From Rhizobium etli 8C-3 (GTDB lineage: Bacteria; Pseudomonadota; Alphaproteobacteria; Rhizobiales; Rhizobiaceae): a stretch of 64,000 nt of DNA. How positions within the stretch are numbered: the stretch's first letter is position 1; every line of letters begins with the position of its first letter. The notes beneath the pieces are model-generated. The model was not told the DNA's origin, ran no database searches, and saw only the letters and a list, made by a program, of their open reading frames with translations. This document shows, one piece after another, positions 27,292 through 36,186 of the stretch. The stretch is taken from the NCBI RefSeq assembly GCF_001908375.1, contig NZ_CP017241.1, positions 3,799,501-3,863,500 on the forward strand, written 5' to 3'. The position numbers and the translations under genes are program-made.

Positions 27292-28902
27292 TCAGGTGCG
27301 GCCGGGATGGGGAAGATTTATCGCCAACAGATGGTTCACTACGGGCGCCTCCGGCCCCTTGTGAAAGCGGCGGACCTCATGCTGAACGTCGGCGTCGGCC
27401 TTCGAGACACGCCGGTGCTGGCGAAGGTGCTCGGCCCAGGATTCGACCATGAACCACTCGACGATTCTTTCCGGATCGGCAGCGTCCTCAGTGACACCCC
27501 AGCCATAGGCGCCATCTCGGCGACGCTCTCCGGAGAGCCTGGCAAGTCCCTTCAGAAAATCGCTCCGGTCGTCTTTGTCGACCCGGTATTCGATCGTGAC
27601 GAGCACCGGACCGCGATCATGTTCGACGGGAGCAGCCGTGAGAGGTTCCGGCCAGTGATTGGATGCCACCAGGTCCGCATCGCCCTTTGGCAGCTTGACG
27701 AGATGAAAAATGAGCCCGGCCACGCCAAGTCCGGCGGCGCCGAGGACAAGGGTCGTCGAAACGCCGACGACCTCTGCGACGGCACCCCACGCGAGGCTCC
27801 CGGCGGTCATCGCACCATTGAACACAGTGAGATAGACGGCGAGCGAACGTCCCCGAACCCAATTCGGCAGGATCGACTGTGCCGCCCCGTTCAGTGTTGT
27901 CAGCGCAGTGATCCAGGCAGCTCCGAGCGCAAGCAGAGCCAGTATGGCGACCGATCGAGGCGGCGCGAAGGACAGCCCAGCCATCACGGCAGCCGTGACC
28001 AGCACTGAACCGAGCAACAGCGCATCCGCATTGAACTTTGCGCGAAGTTTCGGCATGACCAGCGCGCCGCCAATGGCACCGGCGCCGACCGCGCCAAGCA
28101 AGATGCCGTAGAAACCCGCGTCGCCGCCGAGAAGATTGCGGGCGACCAGCGGCAGAAGCGCCCAAACCGAACTCGAGAAAGCGAAGAATGCAGCCGCCCG
28201 AAGAAGTACGACATGCAGCTCTCTGCTCGCCCTCGCATAGCGCAGACCAGCGCGGAAAGCTCCGAAGAAGCGTTCGGCCAAGCCGTCGTCGACATCAGGG
28301 GCGCGTCTCCACCAGATGAGGGCAGCGATGACGAAAATATAGCTGATGAGGTCCATGCCATAGGTGAAGGCAGCGCCGAACCAGGCAAGCAGCAGGCCAC
28401 CGACTGCCGGGCCAATCGCTCGGGAGATGTTGATGCCGAGTGAGTTGAGGGCCACGGCACCTTTGAGATCCTGCTTCGGGACGAGTTCGGGAACGATGGC
28501 CTGCCAGGTCGGGGCCATCAGCGCCGCTCCAATACCGCCGACGAAGGTGAGCGCGATCAAGGAGGTAACGGTTTGCAGCCCCATGGCGGACAGCAACATG
28601 AGGCAGACACTGGCTGCGGCCAGCAGGAGCTGGACGATGATCAGGAATTTGCGGCGGTCGAGAATGTCCGACAGTACCCCTGCAGGGATCGCGAGGAGGA
28701 AGATCGGGAGCGTTCCCGCCGCCTGCACCGCCGCGACGGCGGCGGGTGCGTCCGAGAGGTCGGTGACAAGCCACGAGCTTGCGACATCGCGGATGAAGCT
28801 GCCAGTGTTGCCGACAATGGTCGCCACCCAGAGAATGGCAAAGGTCTTCTGGCGAAGCGGCGTGAACCCGCCAGCCGTCGGGGTTGCAGATGGAGAACTC
28901 AT
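27292..28902 (-). CDS. MFS transporter with C-terminal ABM-like domain
   Basis: 536 residues. Residues about 1-410 have twelve transmembrane segments of the MFS_3 (transmembrane secretion effector, EntS-like) type: RQKTFAILWVATIVGNTGSFIRDVASSWLV at the start and AIGPAVGGLLLAWFGAAFTYGMDLISY in the middle. The last 110 residues form a soluble domain beginning VLVTIEYRVDKDDRSDFLKGLARLSGERRRDGAYGWGV, which matches the dimeric alpha/beta-barrel fold found at the end of this transporter family. It is translationally coupled to the DoxX gene upstream (ATGA overlap). Export of an organic compound is likely; substrate unknown. Confidence 0.88.
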   Translation of the reverse strand: MSSPSATPTAGGFTPLRQKTFAILWVATIVGNTGSFIRDVASSWLVTDLSDAPAAVAAVQAAGTLPIFLLAIPAGVLSDILDRRKFLIIVQLLLAAASVCLMLLSAMGLQTVTSLIALTFVGGIGAALMAPTWQAIVPELVPKQDLKGAVALNSLGINISRAIGPAVGGLLLAWFGAAFTYGMDLISYIFVIAALIWWRRAPDVDDGLAERFFGAFRAGLRYARASRELHVVLLRAAAFFAFSSSVWALLPLVARNLLGGDAGFYGILLGAVGAGAIGGALVMPKLRAKFNADALLLGSVLVTAAVMAGLSFAPPRSVAILALLALGAAWITALTTLNGAAQSILPNWVRGRSLAVYLTVFNGAMTAGSLAWGAVAEVVGVSTTLVLGAAGLGVAGLIFHLVKLPKGDADLVASNHWPEPLTAAPVEHDRGPVLVTIEYRVDKDDRSDFLKGLARLSGERRRDGAYGWGVTEDAADPERIVEWFMVESWAEHLRQHRRVSKADADVQHEVRRFHKGPEAPVVNHLLAINLPHPGRT

Positions 28903-29357
28903 GAAGTCGGTCCCTTTCCGGATGCGCCATGTTCACGCAGGTCGTGCCATGCCACCAGAGTGAACGCGCCAACGAGCCCGACATGTTCGAAGAAGCCGTT
29001 CATCGCCATCGAGCGTTCCATGCCCAGCGGCAATTCCCAGAAGCGAAGCGCGATGAAGGTCGCGGCGAGCGTGAAGACGGCAAGCGCAAGCGCGGCCGCC
29101 CAGCGGAAGATGCCGGCAAGGATGAGTGCGGACATTGACAGCTCGAATACGATCACGCCGACGGCGAAGACCGGCGCCGGATGTAGGCCGAAATGCTCCA
29201 TTTCGGCGATCGCACCTGGAAAGTCGAATATCTTCGTCAGCGGTCCCTGGAGATAGGCCGAGCAGAGCGCCAGCAGGCCGAGAAACAGGGTACGCCCGTC
29301 TGCACGCCGCCGCCGAAAGGGAGCGGGTAAATGGTTCTCGAAGGAAGGCATGCTCAT
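28899..29357 (-). CDS. DoxX family membrane protein
   Basis: 152 residues with four hydrophobic segments. The sequences LFLGLLALCSAYLQGPLTKIFDFPGAIAEMEHFGLHPAPVFAVGVIVFELSMSALILAG and the later MNGFFEHVGLVGAFTLVAWHDL are the DoxX pattern. DoxX proteins are linked to thiosulfate-quinone reduction or oxidative stress membrane complexes. It overlaps the genes on both sides by four bases, so it is embedded in an operon. Confidence 0.85.
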   Translation of the reverse strand: MSMPSFENHLPAPFRRRRADGRTLFLGLLALCSAYLQGPLTKIFDFPGAIAEMEHFGLHPAPVFAVGVIVFELSMSALILAGIFRWAAALALAVFTLAATFIALRFWELPLGMERSMAMNGFFEHVGLVGAFTLVAWHDLREHGASGKGPTS

Positions 29358-29611
29358 CGTCTTGGCTCCTTCTCGGGCCTCTTCAACTCAACGTAGGGCG
29401 GGACTACCTTCACCAAGGTCGCTGCCATTTGTATGGGGGATACTCCTTTATAATAGGCGCCAAGCTTCGGCGTTGGATGGTTCACGACGACTTTCGCCCA
29501 GGGGTGGCGGGAACTGCCCGTTGATCGGGCCGGATCATGGCCGAGAGCGACCGATGAGCTGATTAAGATTGACATTGCTGTTGTCGCCGCTGCGCTAGCG
29601 ATCTTTTTCAT
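29354..29611 (-). CDS. Small secreted protein of unknown function
   Basis: 85 residues with a signal peptide (MKKIASAAATTAMSILISSSVALG) and a basic mature part (HPWAKVVVNHPTPKLGAYYKGVSP). An AAGGA sits about 7 bases before the ATG, and its stop overlaps the DoxX start by four bases. Both support a real, translated gene. I do not recognise a family. It lies between the amidohydrolase and DoxX genes and may be a periplasmic partner of either. Confidence 0.6.
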   Translation of the reverse strand: MKKIASAAATTAMSILISSSVALGHDPARSTGSSRHPWAKVVVNHPTPKLGAYYKGVSPIQMAATLVKVVPPYVELKRPEKEPRR

Positions 29612-29664
29612 TTTTGATCCTTACCGGGAGCTTTGGCTGACGATGATGTCCTGGTCCGCTGTCT

Positions 29665-31650
29665 TCACACAGCCCAGCACGAACAGCCAAGCGCGCCGAA
29701 GAAGCCCTTGAGATCGGAGATCGGCAGCTTCGATGTCCAGGCGCCGGCGTGATCATGCCCGTGGACGCCGCAGTTGTTGGCGCAGCCGCAGGAGGCGATT
29801 GCCGTTCGCCGCAGCGAATGCCTGCCGGCGCCATCCGGTTCGCCCCATGCGGCATAGCCGCCATAGGTCCTGACCGGCGACCAGTCCGGCATCGCCGGCG
29901 GCAGCGGGTTTTCATCGAGGCTGGCGAATTCGTTCGCAGCATAGACGATCCTGCCGCCGACCATCGTAAGGTCGGAGGTCAGGAACGATATCTCGTCCTC
30001 AGCACAGGCGAAGTAGTCCTTGCTCGGTACGATCAAGTCGGCGAGTTGGCCCTTCTCGATGCGCCCCTTTCTGCCTTCCTCATTTGAGAACCACTGCACC
30101 TTCTCCGTCCACATGCGGAGCGCCGTTTCGCGGTCGAGGCAGTTGGCGCGCGGATAGAGCTGCATGCCGCCAAGTGTCTTGCCCGTCACCAGCCAGGAAA
30201 GCGATACCCACGGGTTATACGAGGCAACCCGCGTGGCGTCCGTGCCGGCAGAGACATTGACGCCCTTCTTCAGCATGCGTGCGACCGGCGGCGTTGCCTC
30301 GGCCGCACCATGACCGTAGCGCTCGACAAAATATTCGCCCTGATACGCCATCCGGTGCTGCACGGCGATGCCGCCGCCAAGCGCAGCGATGCGGTCGATC
30401 GACTGTTCCGAGATCGTCTCGGCATGGTCGAAGAACCAATTGATACCGGAAAGCGGGATATCCTGGTTGACCTTCTCGAAGACGTCGAGCGCGCGGCTTA
30501 TCGTCTCGTCATAGGTGGCGTGCAGCCGCCAGGGCCAGCGGTTCTCGGCGAGGATCCGTACCACTTCTTCGAGCTCGCCTTCCATTTCCGGCGGCAAGTC
30601 GGGGCGCGGCTCGCGGAAGTCCTCGAAGTCGGCGGCCGAGAAGACCAGCATCTCGCCAGCGCCATTGTGGCGGAAGAAGTCGTCGCCCTGCTTGTATTTG
30701 ACTGAGGACGTCCACTTGAGGAAGTCCTCCTTCTCCTCCTTGGGCTTCTGTGTGAAGAGATTGTAGGCGAGCCGCACGGTCATCTGCCCTTCGTCGGCGA
30801 GCTTCTGGATGACGGCGTAGTCGTCGGGGTAATTCTGGAAGCCGCCGCCCGCATCGATGACGCTTGTGACGCCGAGGCGGTTGAGCTCTCGCATGAAATG
30901 GCGCGTCGAATTGACCTGATACTCGAAGGGCAGCTTCGGCCCCTTGGCAAGCGTCGAATAGAGAATGCCCGCATTTGGTTTGGCGAGCAGGAGACCGGTG
31001 GGATTGCCCTTGGCATCGCGGGTGATCTCGCCGCCCGGAGGGTTTGCCGTCTCCTTGTTAAAGCCCACGGCGCGAAGTGCAGCCGCGTTGAGCAGGGCCC
31101 GATCGTAAAGGTGCAGGAGGAATACTGGAGTATCGGGAGCGATCGCATTGATCTCGTCGATCGTCGGAAGCCGCTTTTCAGCAAACTGGTGCTCGGTGAA
31201 ACCTCCGACGACGCGAACCCATTGTGGCGGCGGCGTCACAGTGACCTGCCGTTTCAGCATGTCCATCGCGTCGGAAAGAGAGCGTACGCCATCCCAGCGC
31301 AGTTCCATATTATAGTTCAGACCGCCGCGAACGACGTGGGTGTGATTGTCGTTGAGCCCCGGCAGGACGCGCTTTCCCTTGAGGTCGACGATCCTGGTAT
31401 CAGGCCCGGCAAGCGCCATGATCTCCTGGTCCTGCCCGACGGCAAGGAGCTTGCCGTCCTTGACGGCGACGGCCGTCGCGTTCGGATTCGTACGGTCAAG
31501 CGTTGTCAGCAAACCTTTGTGTAGGATCAGATCGGCGCTCATTGGATTGTCTCCTGAGGTCGAAGCGGAATTGGCGGCGCGCGCCGGTGAAAACAGGTTT
31601 GGAAGCGCGAGGGCAGACGCCGCTCCCAGAAAGCCGCGGCGGGTCGGCAT
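29665..31650 (-). CDS. Tat-exported YtcJ-type amidohydrolase
   Basis: 661 residues. It starts with a twin-arginine signal (MPTRRGFLGAASALALPNLF). The amidohydrolase metal motif NDNHTHVVRGG has its histidines at 103 and 105; FDHAETIS, GTDATRVASYNPW and the closing LADLIVPSKDYFA stretch complete the metal-dependent hydrolase fold of the YtcJ/AepA group (DUF-type amidohydrolase 3). Unusually the last 45 or so residues hold a Cys/His-rich tail, with CGCANNC, HGHDHAG and GCSCW. Its start overlaps the XapX stop by one base (TGATG). The predicted role is extracytoplasmic hydrolysis of an amide or cyclic compound; substrate unknown. Confidence 0.85.
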   Translation of the reverse strand: MPTRRGFLGAASALALPNLFSPARAANSASTSGDNPMSADLILHKGLLTTLDRTNPNATAVAVKDGKLLAVGQDQEIMALAGPDTRIVDLKGKRVLPGLNDNHTHVVRGGLNYNMELRWDGVRSLSDAMDMLKRQVTVTPPPQWVRVVGGFTEHQFAEKRLPTIDEINAIAPDTPVFLLHLYDRALLNAAALRAVGFNKETANPPGGEITRDAKGNPTGLLLAKPNAGILYSTLAKGPKLPFEYQVNSTRHFMRELNRLGVTSVIDAGGGFQNYPDDYAVIQKLADEGQMTVRLAYNLFTQKPKEEKEDFLKWTSSVKYKQGDDFFRHNGAGEMLVFSAADFEDFREPRPDLPPEMEGELEEVVRILAENRWPWRLHATYDETISRALDVFEKVNQDIPLSGINWFFDHAETISEQSIDRIAALGGGIAVQHRMAYQGEYFVERYGHGAAEATPPVARMLKKGVNVSAGTDATRVASYNPWVSLSWLVTGKTLGGMQLYPRANCLDRETALRMWTEKVQWFSNEEGRKGRIEKGQLADLIVPSKDYFACAEDEISFLTSDLTMVGGRIVYAANEFASLDENPLPPAMPDWSPVRTYGGYAAWGEPDGAGRHSLRRTAIASCGCANNCGVHGHDHAGAWTSKLPISDLKGFFGALGCSCWAV

Positions 31651-31946
31651 CAGCTGATCTCCCGCGTCGGTGCCCGGTCGGGCACGCCAGCATGATCATG
31701 ATCGGCCCCGGTCGGCAGTTCGCCGAAAACGTGCGGGACACAGTGGCTATGGAACCAGGAAACGGTGACCGGATTGCCTGACGTCAGGCGCTTGACGAGG
31801 GGCACCGCCTGTTCGCCGACGAGGATCCCCAGGAGCCCCACCAGGGCGATCACCGGCGGAGCCGGGGAGCGAACGTTAAGTAGGCTGTAGATAACGCCGA
31901 CGAGCAGCCCGGCCCCGAGCGAGAGGAGATACATCTTCATCGTCAA
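31650..31946 (-). CDS. XapX domain (DUF1427) protein with His-rich tail
   Basis: 98 residues. The N-terminus MYLLSLGAGLLVGVIYSLLNVRSPAPPVIALVGLLGILVGEQAVP is the two-helix XapX domain. It continues into WFHSHCVPHVFGELPTGADHDHAGV, a His/Asp-rich tail that echoes the HGHDHAG tail of the downstream amidohydrolase. The stop overlaps the amidohydrolase start. Function unknown; probably an inner-membrane partner in this operon. Confidence 0.8.
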   Translation of the reverse strand: MTMKMYLLSLGAGLLVGVIYSLLNVRSPAPPVIALVGLLGILVGEQAVPLVKRLTSGNPVTVSWFHSHCVPHVFGELPTGADHDHAGVPDRAPTREIS

Positions 31947-32028
31947 TTCCCTTTCTTACGGTTTGCGGTCGCCACTCCGACCGCGAGCACGCGGCCGGAG
32001 CGATGCTGGACGGATCATCCAGTGGATG

Positions 32029-32685
32029 TCAGTGGCCTTCGGAAGCGCCGAACATGGTCTTGGCGTAGATGATGCCGAGGCCATAGGCGCCACCGAACCT
32101 CTTGGCGATGCCGGTGGTCATGTCGTAGGTCTCGGTGCGCGCCCAGTCGCGCTGCAGCTCGAGCATGTACTGGAGCGCCGTCATAGGCCGGACGCCGGCC
32201 TGCACCATGCGGTCCATTGCGCGCTCGTGCGCCTCGTCGGACACGTCGCCACAAGCGTCGGCAATCACATAGACCTCGAAGCCTTGATCGAGCGCCGACA
32301 GGGTCGGACCGACGATGCAGACGGAGGTCCACAGACCGCAGAAGACGAGGCGCTTCTTACCGATGCGATTAACCTCTTCGATTACGGCCGCATCTTCCCA
32401 GGTGTTCATGGAGGTGCGGTCGAGAAGCGCCTGTCCGGAGAAGGCATCGGTGATCTCGGCGAACATGGGGCCGGAGAAGCTCTTTTCCGCGACCGTCGTC
32501 AGGATCGTGGGGACCTTGAAGCCGGCAGCCGCATTGGCGACCAGCGCCGCATTGTTGCGCAGTTGCACAGCGTCGATCGACTTTGTCGCAAACGACATTT
32601 GTGATTGAAAGTCGATCATGATCAGTGCGTGGTCCTTGGGCGAGACGAGAAGGTTGCCGGGGGTCGGTGTTGCGTTCAGCGTCAT
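32029..32685 (-). CDS. Isochorismatase-family hydrolase (YcaC-like)
   Basis: 218 residues. The active-site aspartate is in MIDFQSQ (D25) and the nucleophilic cysteine in GLWTSVCIVG (C123). FKVPTILTTVAEKSFSGPM and TSMNTWEDAAV are typical of the YcaC group. Members hydrolyse amides or simple cyclic imides. It is probably the first gene of the block running toward 25.2 kb, with an 82-bp gap to the XapX gene. Confidence 0.87.
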   Translation of the reverse strand: MTLNATPTPGNLLVSPKDHALIMIDFQSQMSFATKSIDAVQLRNNAALVANAAAGFKVPTILTTVAEKSFSGPMFAEITDAFSGQALLDRTSMNTWEDAAVIEEVNRIGKKRLVFCGLWTSVCIVGPTLSALDQGFEVYVIADACGDVSDEAHERAMDRMVQAGVRPMTALQYMLELQRDWARTETYDMTTGIAKRFGGAYGLGIIYAKTMFGASEGH

Positions 32686-32924
32686 GGAACTAGCCTCTTT
32701 CTTTTGGTTGCCGATGTTCGCTACTGTGCCGGGGATGACCGCGCGTTTCTTGAAGCCAACGACGGACTTTTGTACTTTTTGATCGCCGCTGAGACTGAAG
32801 CCGGTGCGCGTTTACATGCCGACGTTGAGCGACCGAGACACGCTTCAACCGTACGGTTGCGAGGGCTCTTGACCCTTCCCGCAAGGCTCGTTGATCGGAT
32901 CTGCTCTTTGTTGTCGGGCCTTGC

Positions 32925-33827
32925 TCAGGACTGCCGGCTTCGTCTCCAGGCTCGGGGGGCAATGCCCATGGCCCGTACGAACGAACGGGTGAAATGGCTT
33001 TGGTCGACGAAGCCGCAGACGCGAGCGATCTCGCTCAACGGGGTTTGTGAGAACTGCAGCAAATCAACCGCCTTTTCGATGCGCTGTTGCTGCAACCACC
33101 GATGCGGGGTTTTTCCCATGGTTTCTCGGAAGGCCCGAAGAAATGTCGCCTGCGACAGATTGCAGGCCGAAGCGAGCTGTTCGACGGTCAGGTCGCCATT
33201 CAATTGGCTCCGCACGAGATCCTTGATCTTGGCCTGGCAATGTGAGGAGAGCCGCCGTCCGCTGGCGGCCCCACCGCCTCGACCGTTACCATATTGCTGA
33301 ACAACGTGAACTCCGATTGCGACCGAGAGCTGGTCAACAAACAAGGTGCTCCTGTCCGCGCTCCCATCCACTGTGGCAAACAGGGCGCCGAGCATGCCGC
33401 CGAGCACCGGATCGGGGTGCCCGGCAAAGGACCGCAATTCACTGACCCCTCTGAAGTCGGTCGCATCGGCGATCCGCTGGAGCGCATTGTGATCGATTTC
33501 GAGCAGCATGAAATCGAAGGAACCGCTGAGATCAGCGCGATAATCATCTGCAAAATTCCGCAAATACACGGCGTTTTGCTCGAATTCATGGACGGACGAA
33601 TGATGCTCTTTGAAGATCCGGCGCCGGTGTCCACCTGCTGCGGAAAGACCGAGCAGATACCCGCGCCCGGTCGCTGGTGTCGTGACCCTGTCTGGCGGCG
33701 CCGCCGACCTCTTGCGATAGAACGTCATGTTGCGGCCCTCGATCGCTCGGTCGTCGTCGAGTCTGTCCATGGAACAACCGAGATTGTCATGTCTCTTGAT
33801 TGCTGCCATGGAAGAGACGTCCGTCAT
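32925..33827 (-). CDS. AraC-family regulator 1 of 3
   Basis: About 300 residues. The C-terminal helix-turn-helix pair is clear: LTVEQLASACNLSQATFLRAFRETMGKTPHRWLQQQRIEKAVDLLQFSQTPLSEIARVCGFVDQSHFTRSFVRAMG. The N-terminal part is a divergent sensor domain. It lies 239 bp upstream of the isochorismatase-like gene on the same strand and is the best candidate regulator of that block. Two starts are possible (33827 and 33809); neither has a strong ribosome binding site. Confidence 0.85.
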   Translation of the reverse strand: MTDVSSMAAIKRHDNLGCSMDRLDDDRAIEGRNMTFYRKRSAAPPDRVTTPATGRGYLLGLSAAGGHRRRIFKEHHSSVHEFEQNAVYLRNFADDYRADLSGSFDFMLLEIDHNALQRIADATDFRGVSELRSFAGHPDPVLGGMLGALFATVDGSADRSTLFVDQLSVAIGVHVVQQYGNGRGGGAASGRRLSSHCQAKIKDLVRSQLNGDLTVEQLASACNLSQATFLRAFRETMGKTPHRWLQQQRIEKAVDLLQFSQTPLSEIARVCGFVDQSHFTRSFVRAMGIAPRAWRRSRQS

Positions 33828-34039
33828 GCCTTGGTCCCGTACGTTGAGCTTACCTGAAGCGAAACCTCTTCGACTACAATCGCGGCACAGGACCGAGCCG
33901 ACGCGAGGATCCCTGTTCGAAGGGGCAACTTCACGCAGGTGCGCCGAGTCGCGATGAATGGCCGCATCATCGCCGCGGCCGGGGTAACGTTCTTGAACGA
34001 AACTCACGCGTTTTGAACGATTTGAGCCAATGATCGGGA

Positions 34040-34945
34040 TCAGTCACCAAGTGGACCGAAAGCTACGTTGGAAGGCTTGTTCTTTCGTCTGAAGCGTGCC
34101 GGTGTGTCTCCCGTCAGACTTGTGAAGACCCTGGTCATGTGGCTCTGATCTGCGAAACCGCAACTGATCGCGACCTCCGCAATAGACAGGTCCTGCAACA
34201 ACAGCTCTTTGACCCGCGCGACCCGGTACTCGGTGAGCCATTTCGAAGGGGTGCGCCCAAAGCTCTCCTTGAAAGCTTTATTGAAATAGCTCCGCGACAG
34301 TTCGCAGCGAGATGCCAGATCCCCGACCGAGAACGGCTCGTTGAAATTCGCAGCCAGAAATTCGGTAGCCAGTCTTTCCTGCCAGGGCGCCAGGGTGCCC
34401 TTCCTGCCTATCGGGAAGTGCAGACCGCCATAGGTCTGACTGAGATGTGTCAGCATGGCGAGATTGATCTGCTCGAGGAACAGTGGATTGGCCTGTTGCG
34501 GGTTGTCGAGCGATGGCAGCAATGCCTGCGCAAGCCCGTGCATCACCGGATCGATACGGCCCTCAACGCAAGATAGCGCTGCGTATGCGCTGCGCCCAAC
34601 CTCTTCCGAAAAGGCGCGCAGCCGGGCAAATGGAATATCGAAGCGGATGTTGTCGAACGGCGAGAGTTGATGACTTTGCCATTGATACCGAAGATCGGTT
34701 ATCGCAAGCGAAGCCCTGGGACGGCGGCCCTCAAACACCAACTCGCCAGCTCGCCACAGCCTATGGGAGGCGAAGTCACGTAATTGAACGGTGACGCCGA
34801 ATGCTTGCGCGCACGGAATGGCCGCCGCATCCAGATCGGGACGTTCGGAATAGATCCTCGTTACGGTTATATCGCCAGAAGCAATCGACTTGACGATGGG
34901 CCACGGCCCGCGAGTTATGCCGCTCAACCCCTCATGCAGTTCCAT
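34040..34945 (-). CDS. AraC-family regulator 2 of 3
   Basis: 301 residues. The C-terminal DNA-binding domain reads FSVGDLASRCELSRSYFNKAFKESFGRTPSKWLTEYRVARVKELLLQDLSIAEVAISCGFADQSHMTRVFTSLTG. The start at 34945 has GGAG eight bases upstream and was preferred to a TTG start further out. It is similar in layout to its two neighbours but differs in the sensor part. Target unknown. Confidence 0.85.
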   Translation of the reverse strand: MELHEGLSGITRGPWPIVKSIASGDITVTRIYSERPDLDAAAIPCAQAFGVTVQLRDFASHRLWRAGELVFEGRRPRASLAITDLRYQWQSHQLSPFDNIRFDIPFARLRAFSEEVGRSAYAALSCVEGRIDPVMHGLAQALLPSLDNPQQANPLFLEQINLAMLTHLSQTYGGLHFPIGRKGTLAPWQERLATEFLAANFNEPFSVGDLASRCELSRSYFNKAFKESFGRTPSKWLTEYRVARVKELLLQDLSIAEVAISCGFADQSHMTRVFTSLTGDTPARFRRKNKPSNVAFGPLGD

Positions 34946-35069
34946 CGGCGTTTCTCCGAATATCTGGCTAGGTACGACCGTTCGGCGCTGTTTCGAATGC
35001 TGCAATAGCCCAGGATCGGACGGCGGAGCGACTGCGCAATAGTCCCAGGACCGGCCTCATCGCACGCAA

Positions 35070-35972
35070 TCAATGCAGCCAACGCCCCCGCCATGCTGCC
35101 GGGGTCGTACCCGTCACCCGACGGAAAGCCTTGGTAAAATGATCCTCGTCAACGAAGCCGCACCGGTTGGCGATCTCCCCGAGTGTCAAGGAACGCTCGC
35201 CGAGATACTCCTTGGCACGTGCTGTTCGATAACGCACAAGCCACTGTTGCGGCGTCTGGCCCGTCACTCCCTTGAAGCCTTCGATAAAGCGACGGAGGGA
35301 AACACCAGCCGCCGAAGCTGCTGCCCCCATTGGGAATTGATCTGCAAAATGGTCGATCATGAAGTCCTTGGCTGACTTTTCCTGCCAAACCGTAAGCTGC
35401 GTTGAATGGGCCTCCCCCCCACCGCCATGGTCGCCATAAACGTGAAGCAGGTGGGCACCGATGGCGATGGCAATGTGCTGTAAGAGCGGAGTGTGGGAGT
35501 TTCCTTGCCGATCGAACAACGGCAAAAGAGCCCCTCCTAGATTGCGCATGACATCATCTTCCTCACCCCGCCGGCATCTGAGCCTGATTGCTTTTGGGGC
35601 GGTGGAGAACTCGGCAATTTCCCGAAGAAGTTCTCGCGGCAGTTGGAAGGCGAGGGAATCGAGATCGCTGACCAACCGGATGCAGGCGCCATGGGCAAGA
35701 TCGACGAGGCAAATGGAACCTTGCCGGAAGCGGCGAGTCTCGCTCTCGGTGCCATCGGGAGCAACGTCGCAATGCGACGCGTCCTTGATGTACAGCATCA
35801 GAAAGTAGGCTTCGGCCGGCGGCAAGGAAACCAGGCGGTTGGCATCCCCGTTGCTCCGCCACTCCAGGCGCGTCACGGAAAATCCGGCGTCCCGAACCGG
35901 CCGAGCCGGGAGACACGGAGCATCCGGCAACCCAAAATGAGCGCCGACGCCCTCTTCCGTTCCCGTCCTCAT
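35070..35972 (-). CDS. AraC-family regulator 3 of 3
   Basis: 300 residues. The C-terminus carries two HTH motifs, FPMGAAASAAGVSLRRFIEGFKGVTGQTPQQWLVRYRTARAKEYLGERSLTLGEIANRCGFVDEDHFTKAFRRVTGTTP. The N-terminal part contains the cupin-like strands of AraC sensor domains. It is the third of three AraC genes in tandem on the minus strand; the gap to regulator 2 is 124 bp. Target unknown. Confidence 0.85.
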   Translation of the reverse strand: MRTGTEEGVGAHFGLPDAPCLPARPVRDAGFSVTRLEWRSNGDANRLVSLPPAEAYFLMLYIKDASHCDVAPDGTESETRRFRQGSICLVDLAHGACIRLVSDLDSLAFQLPRELLREIAEFSTAPKAIRLRCRRGEEDDVMRNLGGALLPLFDRQGNSHTPLLQHIAIAIGAHLLHVYGDHGGGGEAHSTQLTVWQEKSAKDFMIDHFADQFPMGAAASAAGVSLRRFIEGFKGVTGQTPQQWLVRYRTARAKEYLGERSLTLGEIANRCGFVDEDHFTKAFRRVTGTTPAAWRGRWLH

Positions 35973-36186
35973 CCGCGCCTCCAGTTAAATTTGCTTTTCT
36001 GCTGCAAGAGGTCCGGCCGCGAGCGGGCCGAAATATATCGACACCAGAAGGGTTCCCATATAGACCCTTCATGTTCGATTCAAAGAAAGAATGCCCGCGA
36101 GCGCGTTCAATTTCTTGTAATATCTGCTCGCCTTTTGCCGGATAAGGCACCTTTTACGGGAAAATTGACCGGCGTTCGCCCGCGTT

